Both the position numbers and the translations under genes were made by a program. This document shows positions 1 to 9,269 of a stretch of DNA of 64,000 nt, in pieces. The stretch's first letter is position 1, and the number at the start of each line of letters is the position of its first letter. The notes under the pieces were generated by a model. The model saw only the letters and a list, made by a program, of their open reading frames with translations. It was not told the origin of the DNA and ran no database searches. Source of the DNA: JAPOUP01 sp965221405 (lineage in GTDB: Bacteria > Pseudomonadota > Alphaproteobacteria > Rhodobacterales > Rhodobacteraceae); assembly GCA_965221405.1 (NCBI GenBank), contig CBDCSE010000002.1, forward strand, positions 992,001-1,056,000, written 5' to 3'.

Positions 1-1490
1 GCGAGCACGCTAAGTCCCAGCCCGAGGGACAGAACCACCGGATCGGCATCTCCACCCGCCCCGCCTATTGAACCTAGCGCACGTCGCAGCGCACCGAACC
101 GACGCGCCATGCGGATGCGCGCGGCACGGCGCGCGACCAGCCGCAGTCCCGCCGCGACCGACAATAGTGCAATGAAGGCGCTCGCCAGACCCGCAAATGA
201 CCACATAGCCAGCACCGGAACGCCGGAAAGAGCCATTGAAGTGGCGACGAGGGCAGCCAGAACAATCGCGAGAACCGTTAGGTAGCGCCATCCGGGAAGG
301 CTCACTCCCGGAGATGTCCGGCTTCTGAACAGGGCTGCCGCGCGAACCCGCTCGGTTCGCGATAATGGCCAGAGTGTGAAGAATGCGGCCGTGAGCGTTC
401 CGTAGATGGCCGCCTCGACCAACGGCCCGACGTGAAACGAGCGAACGACGGGAAGGGGCAGCAAGTTCCCGGCAGATGTCAGAAGGAGGAAGGCCGCGGC
501 TGTCCCGCCCCCTAGGCCAAGCGCGATGCCAAGTAAGGTCAGCGTAGCTGTCTGCAGTCCGTAGGCCATGAATATGGTGCGGGTCTCCGCGCCGATCGTC
601 TTCAGCGTCGCGATGACATGGATTTTTTCGTCAAGGTAGCTCCCCACAGCCGCTGCTACCCCGACCCCGCCGACAACAAGACCTGACAAACCAACCAATA
701 TGAGAAAAGCCCCAAGTCGGTTCACGAATTCACTGATACCCGGGGCCGCGTTCCTGGTGTCCCGCCATCGCAGTCCACCGTCAAATATTTCGGTCGCTTC
801 CGTTTTCAACTCCGCCAAGTCACCGTCGGCGGGAACCCCGAGGCGGTATGAGGCATTGAACAGCGTGCCCGGCTGGAGAAGGCCGGAAAGCGCCAGTGCC
901 TCTGTTCTTACGATCGTCCGAGGCCCAAGTCCAAAACCACCCGGAATTCCGTCAGGCTCCCTCAACAACGCCGAGGAAAGGATGAATTCCTGTGTGCCCA
1001 GCCTAAACGACTCACCGATTTCGAGCCCCAGCCGATCGATCAGAACCGGGTCCATGACCGAGCCTGGCAAACCTCCGGAACCATTCAGCGCCTCGTCCAG
1101 GGTCAGTTCAGACTCGAGAAAAACCGTGCCGAAGACCGGATAGGCATCGTCAACGCCCTTGACCTGTGTCAGTCCCCGCTCCGATCCCCCATCCCTGTCC
1201 ACCACAGCCATCGATCGGAAGTCAACGATTTCCGACATCGCTAAGGAGTTCCTTTCCATCCATGTGCGCTCGGTCGCCGTCGCGAAGCGGTAAGACAGCT
1301 GGATCTCGGCGTCGCCACCAAGCAACGTGGCACCTTCCTGCCGCAACCCGGCCTCGATGGAATGCCGGACATGACCTACAGCCGCGACGGCGGCAACTCC
1401 AAGCGCAAGGCAGGCAATTAATACACGGAACCCGCGCACGCCTCCGCGAAGTTCCCGCCGGGCGATCCTGAACGCGACGGGAAGGCTCAT
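1..1490 (-). CDS. FtsX/YbbP-like ABC transporter permease (3' end cut by window edge)
   Basis: The minus-strand frame from the ATG at 1490 stays open to base 1 without a stop, giving about 497 residues of an incomplete protein. The N-terminus is typical of YbbP/FtsX-type permeases: an amphipathic start (MSLPVAFRIARRELRGGVRG), one membrane segment at about residues 23-40, a long periplasmic domain of about 220 residues, then clustered membrane segments (a LVGLSGLVVGGVGVAAA-like stretch and two more). The start overlaps the stop of the upstream ATPase gene (ATGA, 1487-1490), so the two are translationally coupled. By family it forms an MacB/YbbP-type complex that extrudes or remodels lipids or envelope proteins. 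The substrate cannot be read from sequence. Confidence is high for the family and low for the function. Confidence 0.85.
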   Translation of the reverse strand, partial: MSLPVAFRIARRELRGGVRGFRVLIACLALGVAAVAAVGHVRHSIEAGLRQEGATLLGGDAEIQLSYRFATATERTWMERNSLAMSEIVDFRSMAVVDRDGGSERGLTQVKGVDDAYPVFGTVFLESELTLDEALNGSGGLPGSVMDPVLIDRLGLEIGESFRLGTQEFILSSALLREPDGIPGGFGLGPRTIVRTEALALSGLLQPGTLFNASYRLGVPADGDLAELKTEATEIFDGGLRWRDTRNAAPGISEFVNRLGAFLILVGLSGLVVGGVGVAAAVGSYLDEKIHVIATLKTIGAETRTIFMAYGLQTATLTLLGIALGLGGGTAAAFLLLTSAGNLLPLPVVRSFHVGPLVEAAIYGTLTAAFFTLWPLSRTERVRAAALFRSRTSPGVSLPGWRYLTVLAIVLAALVATSMALSGVPVLAMWSFAGLASAFIALLSVAAGLRLVARRAARIRMARRFGALRRALGSIGGAGGDADPVVLSLGLGLSVL

Positions 1491-2182
1491 TCCGCCACGT
1501 CCCCAAATCTTTCCGTCTCCAGATACCCGTCGACCAGCCTGACGGCCCGGTCGCAGCGGATGACCAAGTCCGGATCGTGCGTGACGAGGATGAGCGTGGA
1601 ACCATGGCGACCGGCCAGACTGAAGAGCAGATCCATTATCGATTCACCCGTCGTGCGGTCGAGATTGCCAGTCGGCTCGTCAGCCAGAAGGATGTCCGGC
1701 CGCGGCGCGATAGCACGGGCGAGCGCTACGCGTTGCTGCTCACCACCTGACAGCTGTGCCGGGTAATGCCGCACCCGGTCAGCGAGGCCCATTGCCTCCA
1801 GTTCGGCCTCGGCGCGGGCGAATGCGTCACGATTCCCCGACAGCTCCAGAGGAGTCGCTACATTTTCGAGAGCGGTCATCGTCGGAATCAGGTGGAAAGA
1901 CTGGAACACAATGCCCATATGCCTGCGGCGCATCCGCGCCAACGCGTCTTCGTCCATTCCGGTCAGGTCATGACCCAGTACATTGACAGTTCCACCAGTA
2001 GCGCGGTCAAGTCCGCCAATGAGCATCAGGAGAGAAGACTTGCCAGACCCGGACGGCCCCACGAGACCAAGCGACTCACCTCTCGTGACATCGAGATCGA
2101 TGGATTTCAGGATTCCGACCCGACCGGCGTTTCCGTCGAGATCGAACCGGGCACTCCTAAGCATCACTACGGTTTCTGGCAT
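1487..2182 (-). CDS. ABC transporter ATP-binding protein, LolD/YbbA type
   Basis: A protein of 231 residues with Walker A GPSGSGKSSLL, signature LSGGEQQRVALARA and Walker B ILLADEPTGNLD. The LADEPTGNLD form is typical of the MacB/LolD/YbbA exporter ATPases. The ATG at 2182 (MPETVVM) is preferred. A longer reading frame starting at 2323 would run through the start of the divergent esterase gene and has no homology-like content. It is the first gene of a two-gene operon with the FtsX-like permease. Only 13 bp separate its start from that of the tesA-like gene on the other strand, so the promoters overlap. The same divergent arrangement of ybbAP and tesA is known in E. coli, which supports the call. 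Confidence 0.92.
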   Translation of the reverse strand: MPETVVMLRSARFDLDGNAGRVGILKSIDLDVTRGESLGLVGPSGSGKSSLLMLIGGLDRATGGTVNVLGHDLTGMDEDALARMRRRHMGIVFQSFHLIPTMTALENVATPLELSGNRDAFARAEAELEAMGLADRVRHYPAQLSGGEQQRVALARAIAPRPDILLADEPTGNLDRTTGESIMDLLFSLAGRHGSTLILVTHDPDLVIRCDRAVRLVDGYLETERFGDVAE

Positions 2183-2195
2183 AGATGGCTTTCTT

Positions 2196-2885
2196 ATGAA
2201 GATTAACTCACTTGGATATGGTGTGCTGCGCCAACTCCGCAACCTTTCCCTTGCGGTTCTTGTCGGACTGGGCTCCGCACAGGCCGAGACGGTTACTGTC
2301 GCGGCGCTTGGAGATAGCCTCACCCAAGGTTACGGGCTCCCGCCCGATCAAGGACTCATACCGCAACTACAGGACTGGCTGGATGCAGAAGGCGCGGACA
2401 CGGTGATCGTGAACGCTGGCGTGAGCGGTGATACCACTCAGGGCGGGCTTGCTCGGGTGAACTGGACGCTGACGGAGGAAACCGATGCCTTGATTGTCGC
2501 GCTCGGAGCGAATGACGTTCTTAGGGGAATCGAGCCATCGGTCGTACGCGCGAATCTGGAAGGAATTCTCGACGCCGCCGTGGAAGCGGGGGTACCTGTC
2601 CTTCTGGCTGGATTCGCGGCCCCCGGAAACTACGGTCCCGACTACAAAAACGATTTCGATGCGATATTCCCCGACCTCGCCACTGAATTCGGCGTGCTTT
2701 TCATTGACCGATTCCTTGAGCCAATAATCCGCGAAGGCGATGAGGGTCGACCACCGGTCGAGCTTCTGCAGGCGGACGGGCTCCACCCTAACCGCGAGGG
2801 TGTCGCACTTATCGTTGAACAGCTGGGCCCGAAAGTGGCTGAACTGGCCAACCGTGTCCGCGAGAATTGGCTTCGAGCTGATTAG
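2196..2885 (+). CDS. tesA: TesA-like SGNH arylesterase / lysophospholipase
   Basis: A protein of 229 residues starting at the ATG at 2196 (MKINSLGYG), with a hydrophobic signal-like segment (LSLAVLVGLGSAQAE) predicting export to the periplasm. All four SGNH blocks are visible: GDSLT (nucleophile Ser), GVSGDTT (Gly), GANDVLRG (Asn) and DGLHPN near the C-terminus (catalytic Asp and His). Family members hydrolyse acyl thioesters, lysophospholipids and aryl esters. The divergent neighbour pair is a ybbAP-like exporter, as in E. coli. The reading frame extends upstream to 1983, but that part lies opposite the ATPase gene and lacks signal-peptide character. Confidence 0.9.
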   Translation: MKINSLGYGVLRQLRNLSLAVLVGLGSAQAETVTVAALGDSLTQGYGLPPDQGLIPQLQDWLDAEGADTVIVNAGVSGDTTQGGLARVNWTLTEETDALIVALGANDVLRGIEPSVVRANLEGILDAAVEAGVPVLLAGFAAPGNYGPDYKNDFDAIFPDLATEFGVLFIDRFLEPIIREGDEGRPPVELLQADGLHPNREGVALIVEQLGPKVAELANRVRENWLRAD

Positions 2886-3204
2886 CCCGCGTGCGGCAGC
2901 CAAAACCGGGCTGGAGCGGGCCAAGGGCCTGAAACGCACCGCCGCTCGTCCCGTACCCGTCTAAGAGTGGTGAGGCTGTAGAGCCAATGCGGCTGGCATA
3001 CTGTTTTACGGGAGACCGATGTTTACGGGAGACCGATGCCACAGTATACATAGGCATCGGGAGGTCGTAGCCAACGCGACAGAACAATTGGAAGCGGCTG
3101 GATTTGACCATCGTTAGGCGGCGGTACTGGCGGCTCTGCTTCAGGGTGAGCGGCCTCAGGGGACTTTCAGGTCGAAATGGGTACTGGGCATCGCCGCCGC
3201 GATC
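2886..3204. other. Intergenic debris with a 17-bp tandem duplication
   Basis: No credible gene is present. The unit TTTACGGGAGACCGATG occurs twice in tandem at 3005-3021 and 3022-3038. The rest has the scrambled high-GC look of the other IS graveyards in the window. No terminator with a T-run is visible after the esterase. Confidence 0.5.
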
Positions 3205-3400
3205 GTGGCGGGACGTTCGGGCTGGCCTGGAACGAGATCAACGCGCTGGAAGGCCGCGCTGACAGCCATTTCGGCCAGGCCGAGACCCGCCTCGATGGTC
3301 ATGGCGAGCGCTTGGCCCATATTGGGACAAGCTGAAGAATGTCGAGTCGCGGCTGGACGCGATCCGGGAGACCCTCGCGGCGAACGCGGAATCCACCTGA
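3205..3400 (+). pseudogene. Frameshifted remnant of a small coiled-coil protein
   Basis: One frame reads a heptad-like stretch (LEGRADSHFGQAETRLDGH, then GERLAHI). It hits a stop near 3336, while the neighbouring frame continues with WDKLKNVESRLDAIRETLAA and a natural stop at 3398-3400. Joining the two frames gives a continuous coiled coil, so this is best read as a broken gene. The short coiled-coil, single-membrane protein at 41548-41811 is of the same general kind but not clearly homologous. Function unknown. Confidence 0.45.
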
Positions 3401-3504
3401 CCCACGTCAAAATACCCGCGTCAGCCCCCGATGTCGCGAGATAGACAGACCGTTACGCGCTTCAGGGACCCGATGCGTGTACTGACGATGAACGCCAAGG
3501 CGCT

Positions 3505-4257
3505 TCATATGCTTGAATACCCTCCTTCGATCATCATCACGGCCCCGTTCACGAGGTCAGAGGCAGGCGAAGCGAGATAAAGCGCCATATCCGCGATCTC
3601 CACTGGTTCACCAAAGCGGCCAAGAGGAGTGTTCGCGATCATCGGCCCGGATTTCTCTGGCGGGCTCCAGATTTCCCGGCCCATCTCGGTCAGGATGACC
3701 GTAGGACAGATCGCGTTGACCTGGATGCCGTGCGGGGCCAGCTCCACCATCAGGGATTTGGTGAGCGCGTTGAGACCACCTTTAGAAGTCGCGTAGGCGG
3801 CATGATCGGCCAGCGCGATCACGCCGGTCTGGGACGATATATTGATGATCTTTCCGCCTCCTGCGGCGATCATCGGCGGTGCCAGCGCCCGGGCCAGAAG
3901 GAACGGGGCGCGCAGGTTCACCGCCATGGTGATGTCCCAGTCCTCGTTTGAACAGTCCAGGACAGGTCCCACCAGAGCCACCCCGGCGCTGTTCACCAGG
4001 ATGTCGATAGGGCCATGCAGGGCCAAGGCCTCCCGCGCGAGTTCCTCACAGCCATGAACACTGGACAGGTCCGCCTCTATCGCCTCAGCGTCTGTTTCCT
4101 TCGCGACCGCCGACAGGCGCGCGCCGGATCGTCCAGTGACGATCATGGTTGCTCCGGCATCCGCGAACACCCTCGCGATCTCCGCTCCGATCCCGGAGGA
4201 CGCTCCGGTCACAAGCGCGACCTTTCCCGCGATCGAGAAGCGGTCTTTCCAGCCCAT
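3505..4257 (-). CDS. SDR-family oxidoreductase (sugar/polyol locus)
   Basis: A classical short-chain dehydrogenase of 250 residues. The nucleotide-binding motif is TGASSGIG near the N-terminus, followed by NSAGV (the NNAG equivalent), the catalytic Ser in INISSQTG, and YATSK (Tyr and Lys). It probably oxidises or reduces a sugar, sugar acid or polyol with NAD(P). The ATG at 4257 (MGWKDRF) lies 2 bp after the stop of the SIS-domain gene. A GTG at 4263 that overlaps that stop is also possible. It is the last gene of a four-gene minus-strand operon: ABC ATPase, G1P dehydrogenase-like, SIS isomerase, SDR. Confidence 0.9.
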   Translation of the reverse strand: MGWKDRFSIAGKVALVTGASSGIGAEIARVFADAGATMIVTGRSGARLSAVAKETDAEAIEADLSSVHGCEELAREALALHGPIDILVNSAGVALVGPVLDCSNEDWDITMAVNLRAPFLLARALAPPMIAAGGGKIINISSQTGVIALADHAAYATSKGGLNALTKSLMVELAPHGIQVNAICPTVILTEMGREIWSPPEKSGPMIANTPLGRFGEPVEIADMALYLASPASDLVNGAVMMIEGGYSSI

Positions 4258-4259
4258 GC

Positions 4260-4817
4260 TCACTCCAGATTGGTGTGATTGGCACGCATGGTCTCGGCGG
4301 AAAGGCCGCATGTGTCGCGCAGATGCAGGACAAGTATTTCGAAGAGCATGAACTGCGCGGCCTCGTAGAGCGATCCCATCGGCAGAACGGAAGTCGCGTC
4401 AAGCCGATCACTCGCCATTGTCTGGGCCGCAAGGTGGACAACGTGAACCGCCTCGGCAGCCGACGCGCCTTCCGGCTCCGCGGTAACGCACATTGTAGTG
4501 GCGCCCGCACCGTGCGCCACGCCGATGAGCGCGGACACGGTCGAGAACCGGCCCGGCCCAGCGCTCACGATCAGAAGGTCGCCCGTGCCAAGGGGAGGTG
4601 TCGTCATGTCACCCACAACATGGGCATCCAGGCCCATGTGATGGAGCCGCATGGCGAGCGCCTTCATCATCAGACCCTCACGCCCGACGCCATAGAGCGC
4701 GATCCGCCGCGCCCGCCGGATCGGGCCGGCCATCGCCTCCACCTGATCGGGAAGCGCACAGTCAAGTACCGCGCCCACCTCCGCCAGCGCCTTCACCGCG
4801 GTTTCATTCATGCTCAT
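4260..4817 (-). CDS. SIS-domain sugar-phosphate isomerase, 6-phospho-3-hexuloisomerase-like
   Basis: A protein of 185 residues containing a single SIS fold: IALYGVGREGLMMKALAMRL at about residues 38-57, LLIVSAGPGRFSTV for the phosphosugar loop, and a C-terminal TSVLPMGSLYEAAQFMLF segment characteristic of hexuloisomerases (HxlB-like). The family interconverts ketose phosphates, but the true substrate here is unknown. No hexulose-6-phosphate synthase is present in the window, so formaldehyde fixation is unlikely. The start (MSMNETAV) overlaps the stop of the upstream dehydrogenase gene by 4 bp, indicating one operon. It may act on the phosphorylated product of the polyol pathway. Confidence 0.82.
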   Translation of the reverse strand: MSMNETAVKALAEVGAVLDCALPDQVEAMAGPIRRARRIALYGVGREGLMMKALAMRLHHMGLDAHVVGDMTTPPLGTGDLLIVSAGPGRFSTVSALIGVAHGAGATTMCVTAEPEGASAAEAVHVVHLAAQTMASDRLDATSVLPMGSLYEAAQFMLFEILVLHLRDTCGLSAETMRANHTNLE

Positions 4818-6205
4818 GCCGACGCCTCCAACGCCGCGTCACCCGCAAGGTGCGGAGCCACGGCGTCAAAAGCCGCCTCCGTCAGGCCTGTCTCGTGCAG
4901 GAAATCCAGAATGGTGTAGCGACGCCGGATATAGCCCGCCGCCCGCATGGTCGCCAAGAGATCCGCTAGCGTAATGCCGATATCGATTGAATAAGCCGGC
5001 GCTCCCGCCCGACGCAGTATCCCAACCATCTCGTCCTGCCGTAAGAGGTGCGCGGCAAGCCTCTCTCGGGTCTCGTTCCAGCCCGAGATCATGCGTTCAA
5101 GCCGCGCACCATGGACCATGGTGTCGACATGCTTGGCGCGCAGCTCCGTCAGGGACCTTTCCGCGACCGCGGTATCCGCGATTGAACGGCCAAGCGCCGC
5201 CTCCCTGCACGCGAGGTTCGGTGCGTGCGACGCGACATCCGCCGGACACAACGCGGCGATATCCTGTTCCAGAAGCCAGTCGAAAAGGGCGAGGACGGCA
5301 ACCGTACTGACGGCGACGGCCTCCCCGTGGGCGATTTTCCTGCCACAGAACCTCTTGCCATGCATCTCCCATAGATGCGCGATCTGATGTTCCGCACCTG
5401 AGGCCGGACGGGAACTTCCGTGGGCCTCCATCGCGAAGCCTGCGGCGGTCAGACCGACGAAAAGACCGGCCACGGCATCCCTGTCGCCACGCGCGATGCC
5501 GTCGGAGCCGTTCAGCCAGCCCCGCAGCCCATCCTGCACGATACCCCAAGCGATCCCGTCCAGAGGTTCGGCTCCGACAAGGTCGGCGAGGATCCAGTCT
5601 CCACCTGCCGGAACCTTGCCTGCGAGATCCCCGTAGCCCCAACCGTTCATCTCCGCTGGAGCTTCCGAAATCACGTCAAGATCCGCGACAATCGCAACTG
5701 GCGCACGCGCCGGAACCGTTATCTTGAATCCGTCACAAGCGAGGGATGCTCCCGCGCTGGCATACCCGTCCATGGACGCTGCCGTCGCTACGGCAAGGTA
5801 GCGACGGCCGGTTTCGAACGCGGCATGTTTCACGAGGTCGTTAATGACACCGGATCCAACCGATACAGGGAAGATATCGGCATTCTCCGCCAGGGCCGCG
5901 CGGAACGCCTCCGCCTCCTCGACCGATGCCGCGGGTAGCGGGACGGAAGGTTTGACGATCATCCGGACCTCAAAACCGGCAGATTCCAGTGCCGCGACGG
6001 TTTGAGCTCCCGCCGCGCCGAATCCCGCTTCGTCGGCCATGACCAGCGCACGGCGGGAAGGTGAAACGCTTGCCGCCACCTCCCCCGTCCGCCCTATCGC
6101 GCCTGAAGCGAGATGCACCTTGCGTATCGCCGCTGAACGGGCCACGGCGGGCGCGATCAGGGCATCGAGCTGTGTTTCCCAAAGGACCATCCGCCGCTCT
6201 GTCAT
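4814..6205 (-). CDS. sn-glycerol-1-phosphate dehydrogenase-like protein (EgsA/AraM family)
   Basis: A protein of 463 residues of the iron-containing alcohol dehydrogenase superfamily, closest in pattern to bacterial G1P dehydrogenase EgsA/AraM. The nucleotide site is VGSGVINDLVKHAAF (about 116-130). Metal ligands are expected at Asp146 (ASMDGYAS), His273 (GAEHQIAH) and His293 (KIAHGEAVA). In Bacillus the enzyme makes G1P for a heptaprenylglyceryl lipid. In Gram-negative bacteria homologues often sit in sugar-alcohol loci, where the substrate may be another polyol phosphate. The locus here (UgpC-type ATPase, kinase, isomerase) favours the second role. It overlaps both neighbours by 4 bp. Confidence 0.85.
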   Translation of the reverse strand: MTERRMVLWETQLDALIAPAVARSAAIRKVHLASGAIGRTGEVAASVSPSRRALVMADEAGFGAAGAQTVAALESAGFEVRMIVKPSVPLPAASVEEAEAFRAALAENADIFPVSVGSGVINDLVKHAAFETGRRYLAVATAASMDGYASAGASLACDGFKITVPARAPVAIVADLDVISEAPAEMNGWGYGDLAGKVPAGGDWILADLVGAEPLDGIAWGIVQDGLRGWLNGSDGIARGDRDAVAGLFVGLTAAGFAMEAHGSSRPASGAEHQIAHLWEMHGKRFCGRKIAHGEAVAVSTVAVLALFDWLLEQDIAALCPADVASHAPNLACREAALGRSIADTAVAERSLTELRAKHVDTMVHGARLERMISGWNETRERLAAHLLRQDEMVGILRRAGAPAYSIDIGITLADLLATMRAAGYIRRRYTILDFLHETGLTEAAFDAVAPHLAGDAALEASA

Positions 6206-7224
6206 CCACTGGATTTCAGCGTTACGCCATTGGAGGAGAATTGATGTACCCGATCCCGGGGCAGGTTCAGGGAAAGCGTTTCGCCCACCGTATGGGTGTC
6301 GTCACCATCGGTCTTTACCACGAGGTCCACGCCATCTTCCGTTCTAGCATAAAGATAGCTCTCCCCACCAAGCTGCTCCTTCACACGGACGGCCGCCCCG
6401 ATGCCCGACGCCACGATCTCCACGTGTTCGGGCCGGATCCCGACCCGCACCGCGCCCTCCCGCGCACCCACCGCATGCCCGACTGATGTGTCCACATCGA
6501 ATATGTTCATCGCGGGCGAACCTATGAAACCCGCCACGAATTCCGACGCGGGTCTATGGTACAGTTCCATCGGCCTGCCCACCTGCTCAACGCGCCCGCG
6601 ATCGAGTACCACGATCTGGTCGGCCATGGTCATCGCCTCAACCTGGTCGTGAGTGACGTAAATCATCGTCGCCCCAAGCTCCTTATGGAGCGATTCCAAC
6701 TCGATCCGCATCTGGACCCTAAGTTTGGCGTCGAGGTTGGACAACGGTTCGTCGAACAGGAACACCTTCGGGTTCTTCACGATCGAACGTCCGATCGCCA
6801 CACGCTGGCGCTGACCGCCGGAGAGCTGCGCCGGTTTTCTGTCAAGAAGCTCGCTCAACTGCAGGACCCGCGCGGCCTCATCCACCCGCCTGGCACGTTC
6901 GGCGGGCCCGGTCCCATTGACCTTCATGCCAAACTCCATGTTCGCTCGAACGGTCATATGCGGGTAGAGCGCATAGGACTGGAACACCATCGAGAGATCC
7001 CGGTCCGACGGTTCAAGCCAGGTCACATCCCGGTCATCGATTGAGATCGTGCCGCTGTCGATGGATTCGAGACCGGCGATGGAGCGAAGCAGCGTGGACT
7101 TCCCGCATCCCGACGGACCGACGAAGACCACGAACGCACCATCGGGCACGACAAGTGACACGTCGGAGAGCGCCTGAACCGCCCCGTAATTCTTTGTCAC
7201 GCGCGAAAGGCTTACGGTTGCCAC
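6202..7224 (-). CDS. Carbohydrate ABC importer ATP-binding protein, UgpC/MalK type
   Basis: A protein of 340 residues with Walker A GPSGCGKSTLL, signature LSGGQRQRVAIGRS, Walker B VFLFDEPLSNLDAKLR and the long C-terminal TOBE/regulatory domain (VGIRPEHVEIV) that marks CUT1 importers. It should energise the permease pair encoded on the other strand at 12819-14569, which has no ATPase of its own. It is the first gene of the minus-strand operon. The 5' side is now filled with IS debris (7225-11348), which has pushed the two divergent arms of the locus apart. Confidence 0.93.
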   Translation of the reverse strand: MATVSLSRVTKNYGAVQALSDVSLVVPDGAFVVFVGPSGCGKSTLLRSIAGLESIDSGTISIDDRDVTWLEPSDRDLSMVFQSYALYPHMTVRANMEFGMKVNGTGPAERARRVDEAARVLQLSELLDRKPAQLSGGQRQRVAIGRSIVKNPKVFLFDEPLSNLDAKLRVQMRIELESLHKELGATMIYVTHDQVEAMTMADQIVVLDRGRVEQVGRPMELYHRPASEFVAGFIGSPAMNIFDVDTSVGHAVGAREGAVRVGIRPEHVEIVASGIGAAVRVKEQLGGESYLYARTEDGVDLVVKTDGDDTHTVGETLSLNLPRDRVHQFSSNGVTLKSSG

Positions 7225-7459
7225 GTCCGATTTCCCCCATGGTCATTCCCGGCGCCACAAACCGCACCCGCCCCGAGGGGTCGACCTTGACGCACAGGCA
7301 ATATCCTACACTTCCCGGGCGTGTCGCAAGCCCCGTCACCGAGGGTGTATCCCAATTTTTTGACATCCGCGTTTTCCGCCTGCAAATTCTGAAGCGGGCG
7401 CGTCGGACCGGTGCCGGACGACCCGGCGGGCGGCGCGCCGCGCGGGACAAGGCAGGAGC
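7225..7459. other. Spacer upstream of the UgpC-type gene
   Basis: This non-coding stretch should hold the promoter of the ugpC-like operon and the start of the ISKra4 remnant. I see no convincing -35/-10 pair and no clear inverted repeat. Confidence 0.3.
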
Positions 7460-8182
7460 ATGGGCCATGACGCGGGACGAAGGGAAACGGTCGCACCGGC
7501 ATCCGGGCACGGTTGCGTATCTGGAGGGTCTTCCGGAAGGCGAGGCAGCGGCGCGTCCGCCGCTGGTGCGCAGGCGCGCAGATGGGTTCACCCGGTACCG
7601 GGCCGGGGGCGGCGGGGGCACTTCCGCTACCGGTCCTGCGGCGGGGGATGCCTGCCGCCGGGCCGGGCGCTGGGGCTGGAGGGGGACACCGTCACCCTGG
7701 GGATGGAGAGCGTCATGGCGGAGACCGTTCCTTTCATGGGCTCCGGGGCGGCCGGCTGCCACGTCGCGAACCTCGCCGGGTTCGACGCCTCGTCGAGTTC
7801 CCTGCAGCGCTGGTCCCTGAAGCTCGGCGAGGCGGCGCGGCGCTCCGGGCGGGAGGAGGTGCCGGGCGCCAGGCCCCTGGAACCGCGCATGTGTCCCTCC
7901 ATCGACGGGACTGGCATCCCGATGCGCGGGGAGGAGGTCGCTGGCGTCGCGGGCAGGCAGGCTGACGGCACCCCGGAGACCAGGGAAGCGAAGCTCGCGG
8001 TGGTGTACACCGCCGAGGGGCGGGACCCGGAGACCGGCGCGGCTCTCAAGGACCGGCGCGGCGAGAGCTTCAGCTGCCTCATCGACAGCGCGGCCGCGGC
8101 CCCCGGAAGCGCGGAGCCCTCGGACTTCGCCGTGCGCCTGGACCGCGAGGTCCGGTAGCGCGGGCTCCACGGCGCCGCCAGT
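7460..8182 (+). pseudogene. ISKra4-family transposase, N-terminal part
   Basis: The frame reads ISKra4 hallmarks in order: GRALGLEGDTVTLGMESVMA, SSSSLQRWSLKLG, SIDGTGIPMRGEEVAGVAG, REAKLAVVYTAEGRDPETG and SFSCLIDSAAA, then SDFAVRLDREVR. An in-frame TAG at 8156 interrupts it, after which RGLHGAA still matches the family before similarity is lost near 8182. The extreme N-terminus is in a shifted frame. The missing C-terminal half appears 10.4 kb away on the same strand at 18593-18985. The element is dead. Confidence 0.8.
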
Positions 8183-9269
8183 CGACATGGGCGTCGATTG
8201 CGTCCCGGAGCTTCATGCCATTCCCTCCAGGCCGGTGTCGGCGACCTCGCGCGGGATGCCGACGTCGCCGACACGCTGCGGTGGCCGGTCCCTATCAATC
8301 TATCACACCTGACTCCGTGTCCTTTCCCTCCGTTCCGTTTCCTTCCCGGTCCCGCATGGCCTGGATGGCGGTGACGGCGCAGGACAGGAGCCTGACCCCT
8401 TCCCATAGCTTCCGCGTGCCGGGCAGGGGCTGGCGCCTCAACGGATGGAAGCCGCCCGGCCCGTCCGTCAGCGTGACGAAGCGCGCGACGGTCATGTCGG
8501 GCGGTCCCCGTGCGACTGGCCGGGTCGTCCGGCCTCCCGCGGGCCAGCAGGGAGAGGTCCCGGACCCGGAACGCGGTGATGGCGCCGGAGGCGAGGCACC
8601 TGCCCAGGCCGTCGGCGTGGCCGGGGCGGCGGTCCCCGGTCCGGGTTCCCTGCCCGAGCGCGTGCGGGAACCGCCCGGTCCGCCAGCGCAGCCCGTCCCG
8701 GCGCAGGACCGTGCGCGCGGTCCCGGGGCCGGCCCCGCCCCCGGTCGTCAGCGGCATCCAGTGCAGCGGGCCGCCGTCCGCGCCCGCCTTCCCGTGCGCC
8801 AGGCGGCGGGGCGGGTCCTCCCCGGGGACAGGCCCGCGGTCAGGTCCACCACGGGCCGACGGCGGCCGGACCCGCAAGGGGCGCTGGATCCGGGGACGAT
8901 GAAACTGGCGACGGGCGGGGGCGGGCGGACCTGCGCCGGTTCACCGAGGCGATCTTCAGGTTCCCCGACGGGACCCTGCCACGGGAACGGGAGGTCATCG
9001 CGGAATCCGTCACCGGAAGTTTCCGGGTGGTCACCCATGACGGACACCGCATGGCCGGATAGCGGATCCGGCCATGCGGCGGAGGGCGAATCAGGCCGGG
9101 AAGTACGGTCCAGTTCAGTTCAGCGAGTATGAAAAATTCTAGAAAAGCGCAGGAACGATGAGATTTGGCGAATTTTCCCAAAATTTTGTTAAAGATGGGC
9201 TTGACCACAGGATGGATCTCTGCTACACAGCTGCCGTCTCGACACGAGGATTTTTTTGGGAGCACGGCC
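8183..9269. other. Degraded coding remnants, mostly minus strand
   Basis: On the minus strand, two frames between about 8890 and 8300 carry protein-like stretches in sequence: GLGRCLASGAITAFRVRDLS, then VARFVTLTDGPGGFHPLRRQ and LPGTRKLWEGVRLLS. This suggests one frameshifted gene read right to left. I do not recognise the family. On the plus strand at about 8930-9060 a short frame reads LRRFTEAIFRFPDGTLPRER and ends naturally. Long open frames here otherwise reflect the very high GC content. From 9060 to 9269 there is only the AT-rich promoter-like leader of the next gene. Confidence 0.4.

Noticed and set aside
2367..2939. A minus-strand frame of 190 codons opposite the tesA-like gene
   Set aside because: Antisense shadow; SGNH motifs on the plus strand are unambiguous.
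4260..4817. Ribulose monophosphate formaldehyde fixation (HxlAB)
   Set aside because: Only the isomerase-like protein is present. No hexulose-6-phosphate synthase gene occurs in the window and the context is a sugar importer.
7627..8877. A 416-codon minus-strand frame across the ISKra4 remnant
   Set aside because: The part over 7627-8158 is antisense to clear transposase sequence. Only short stretches further right look protein-like, and they change frame.
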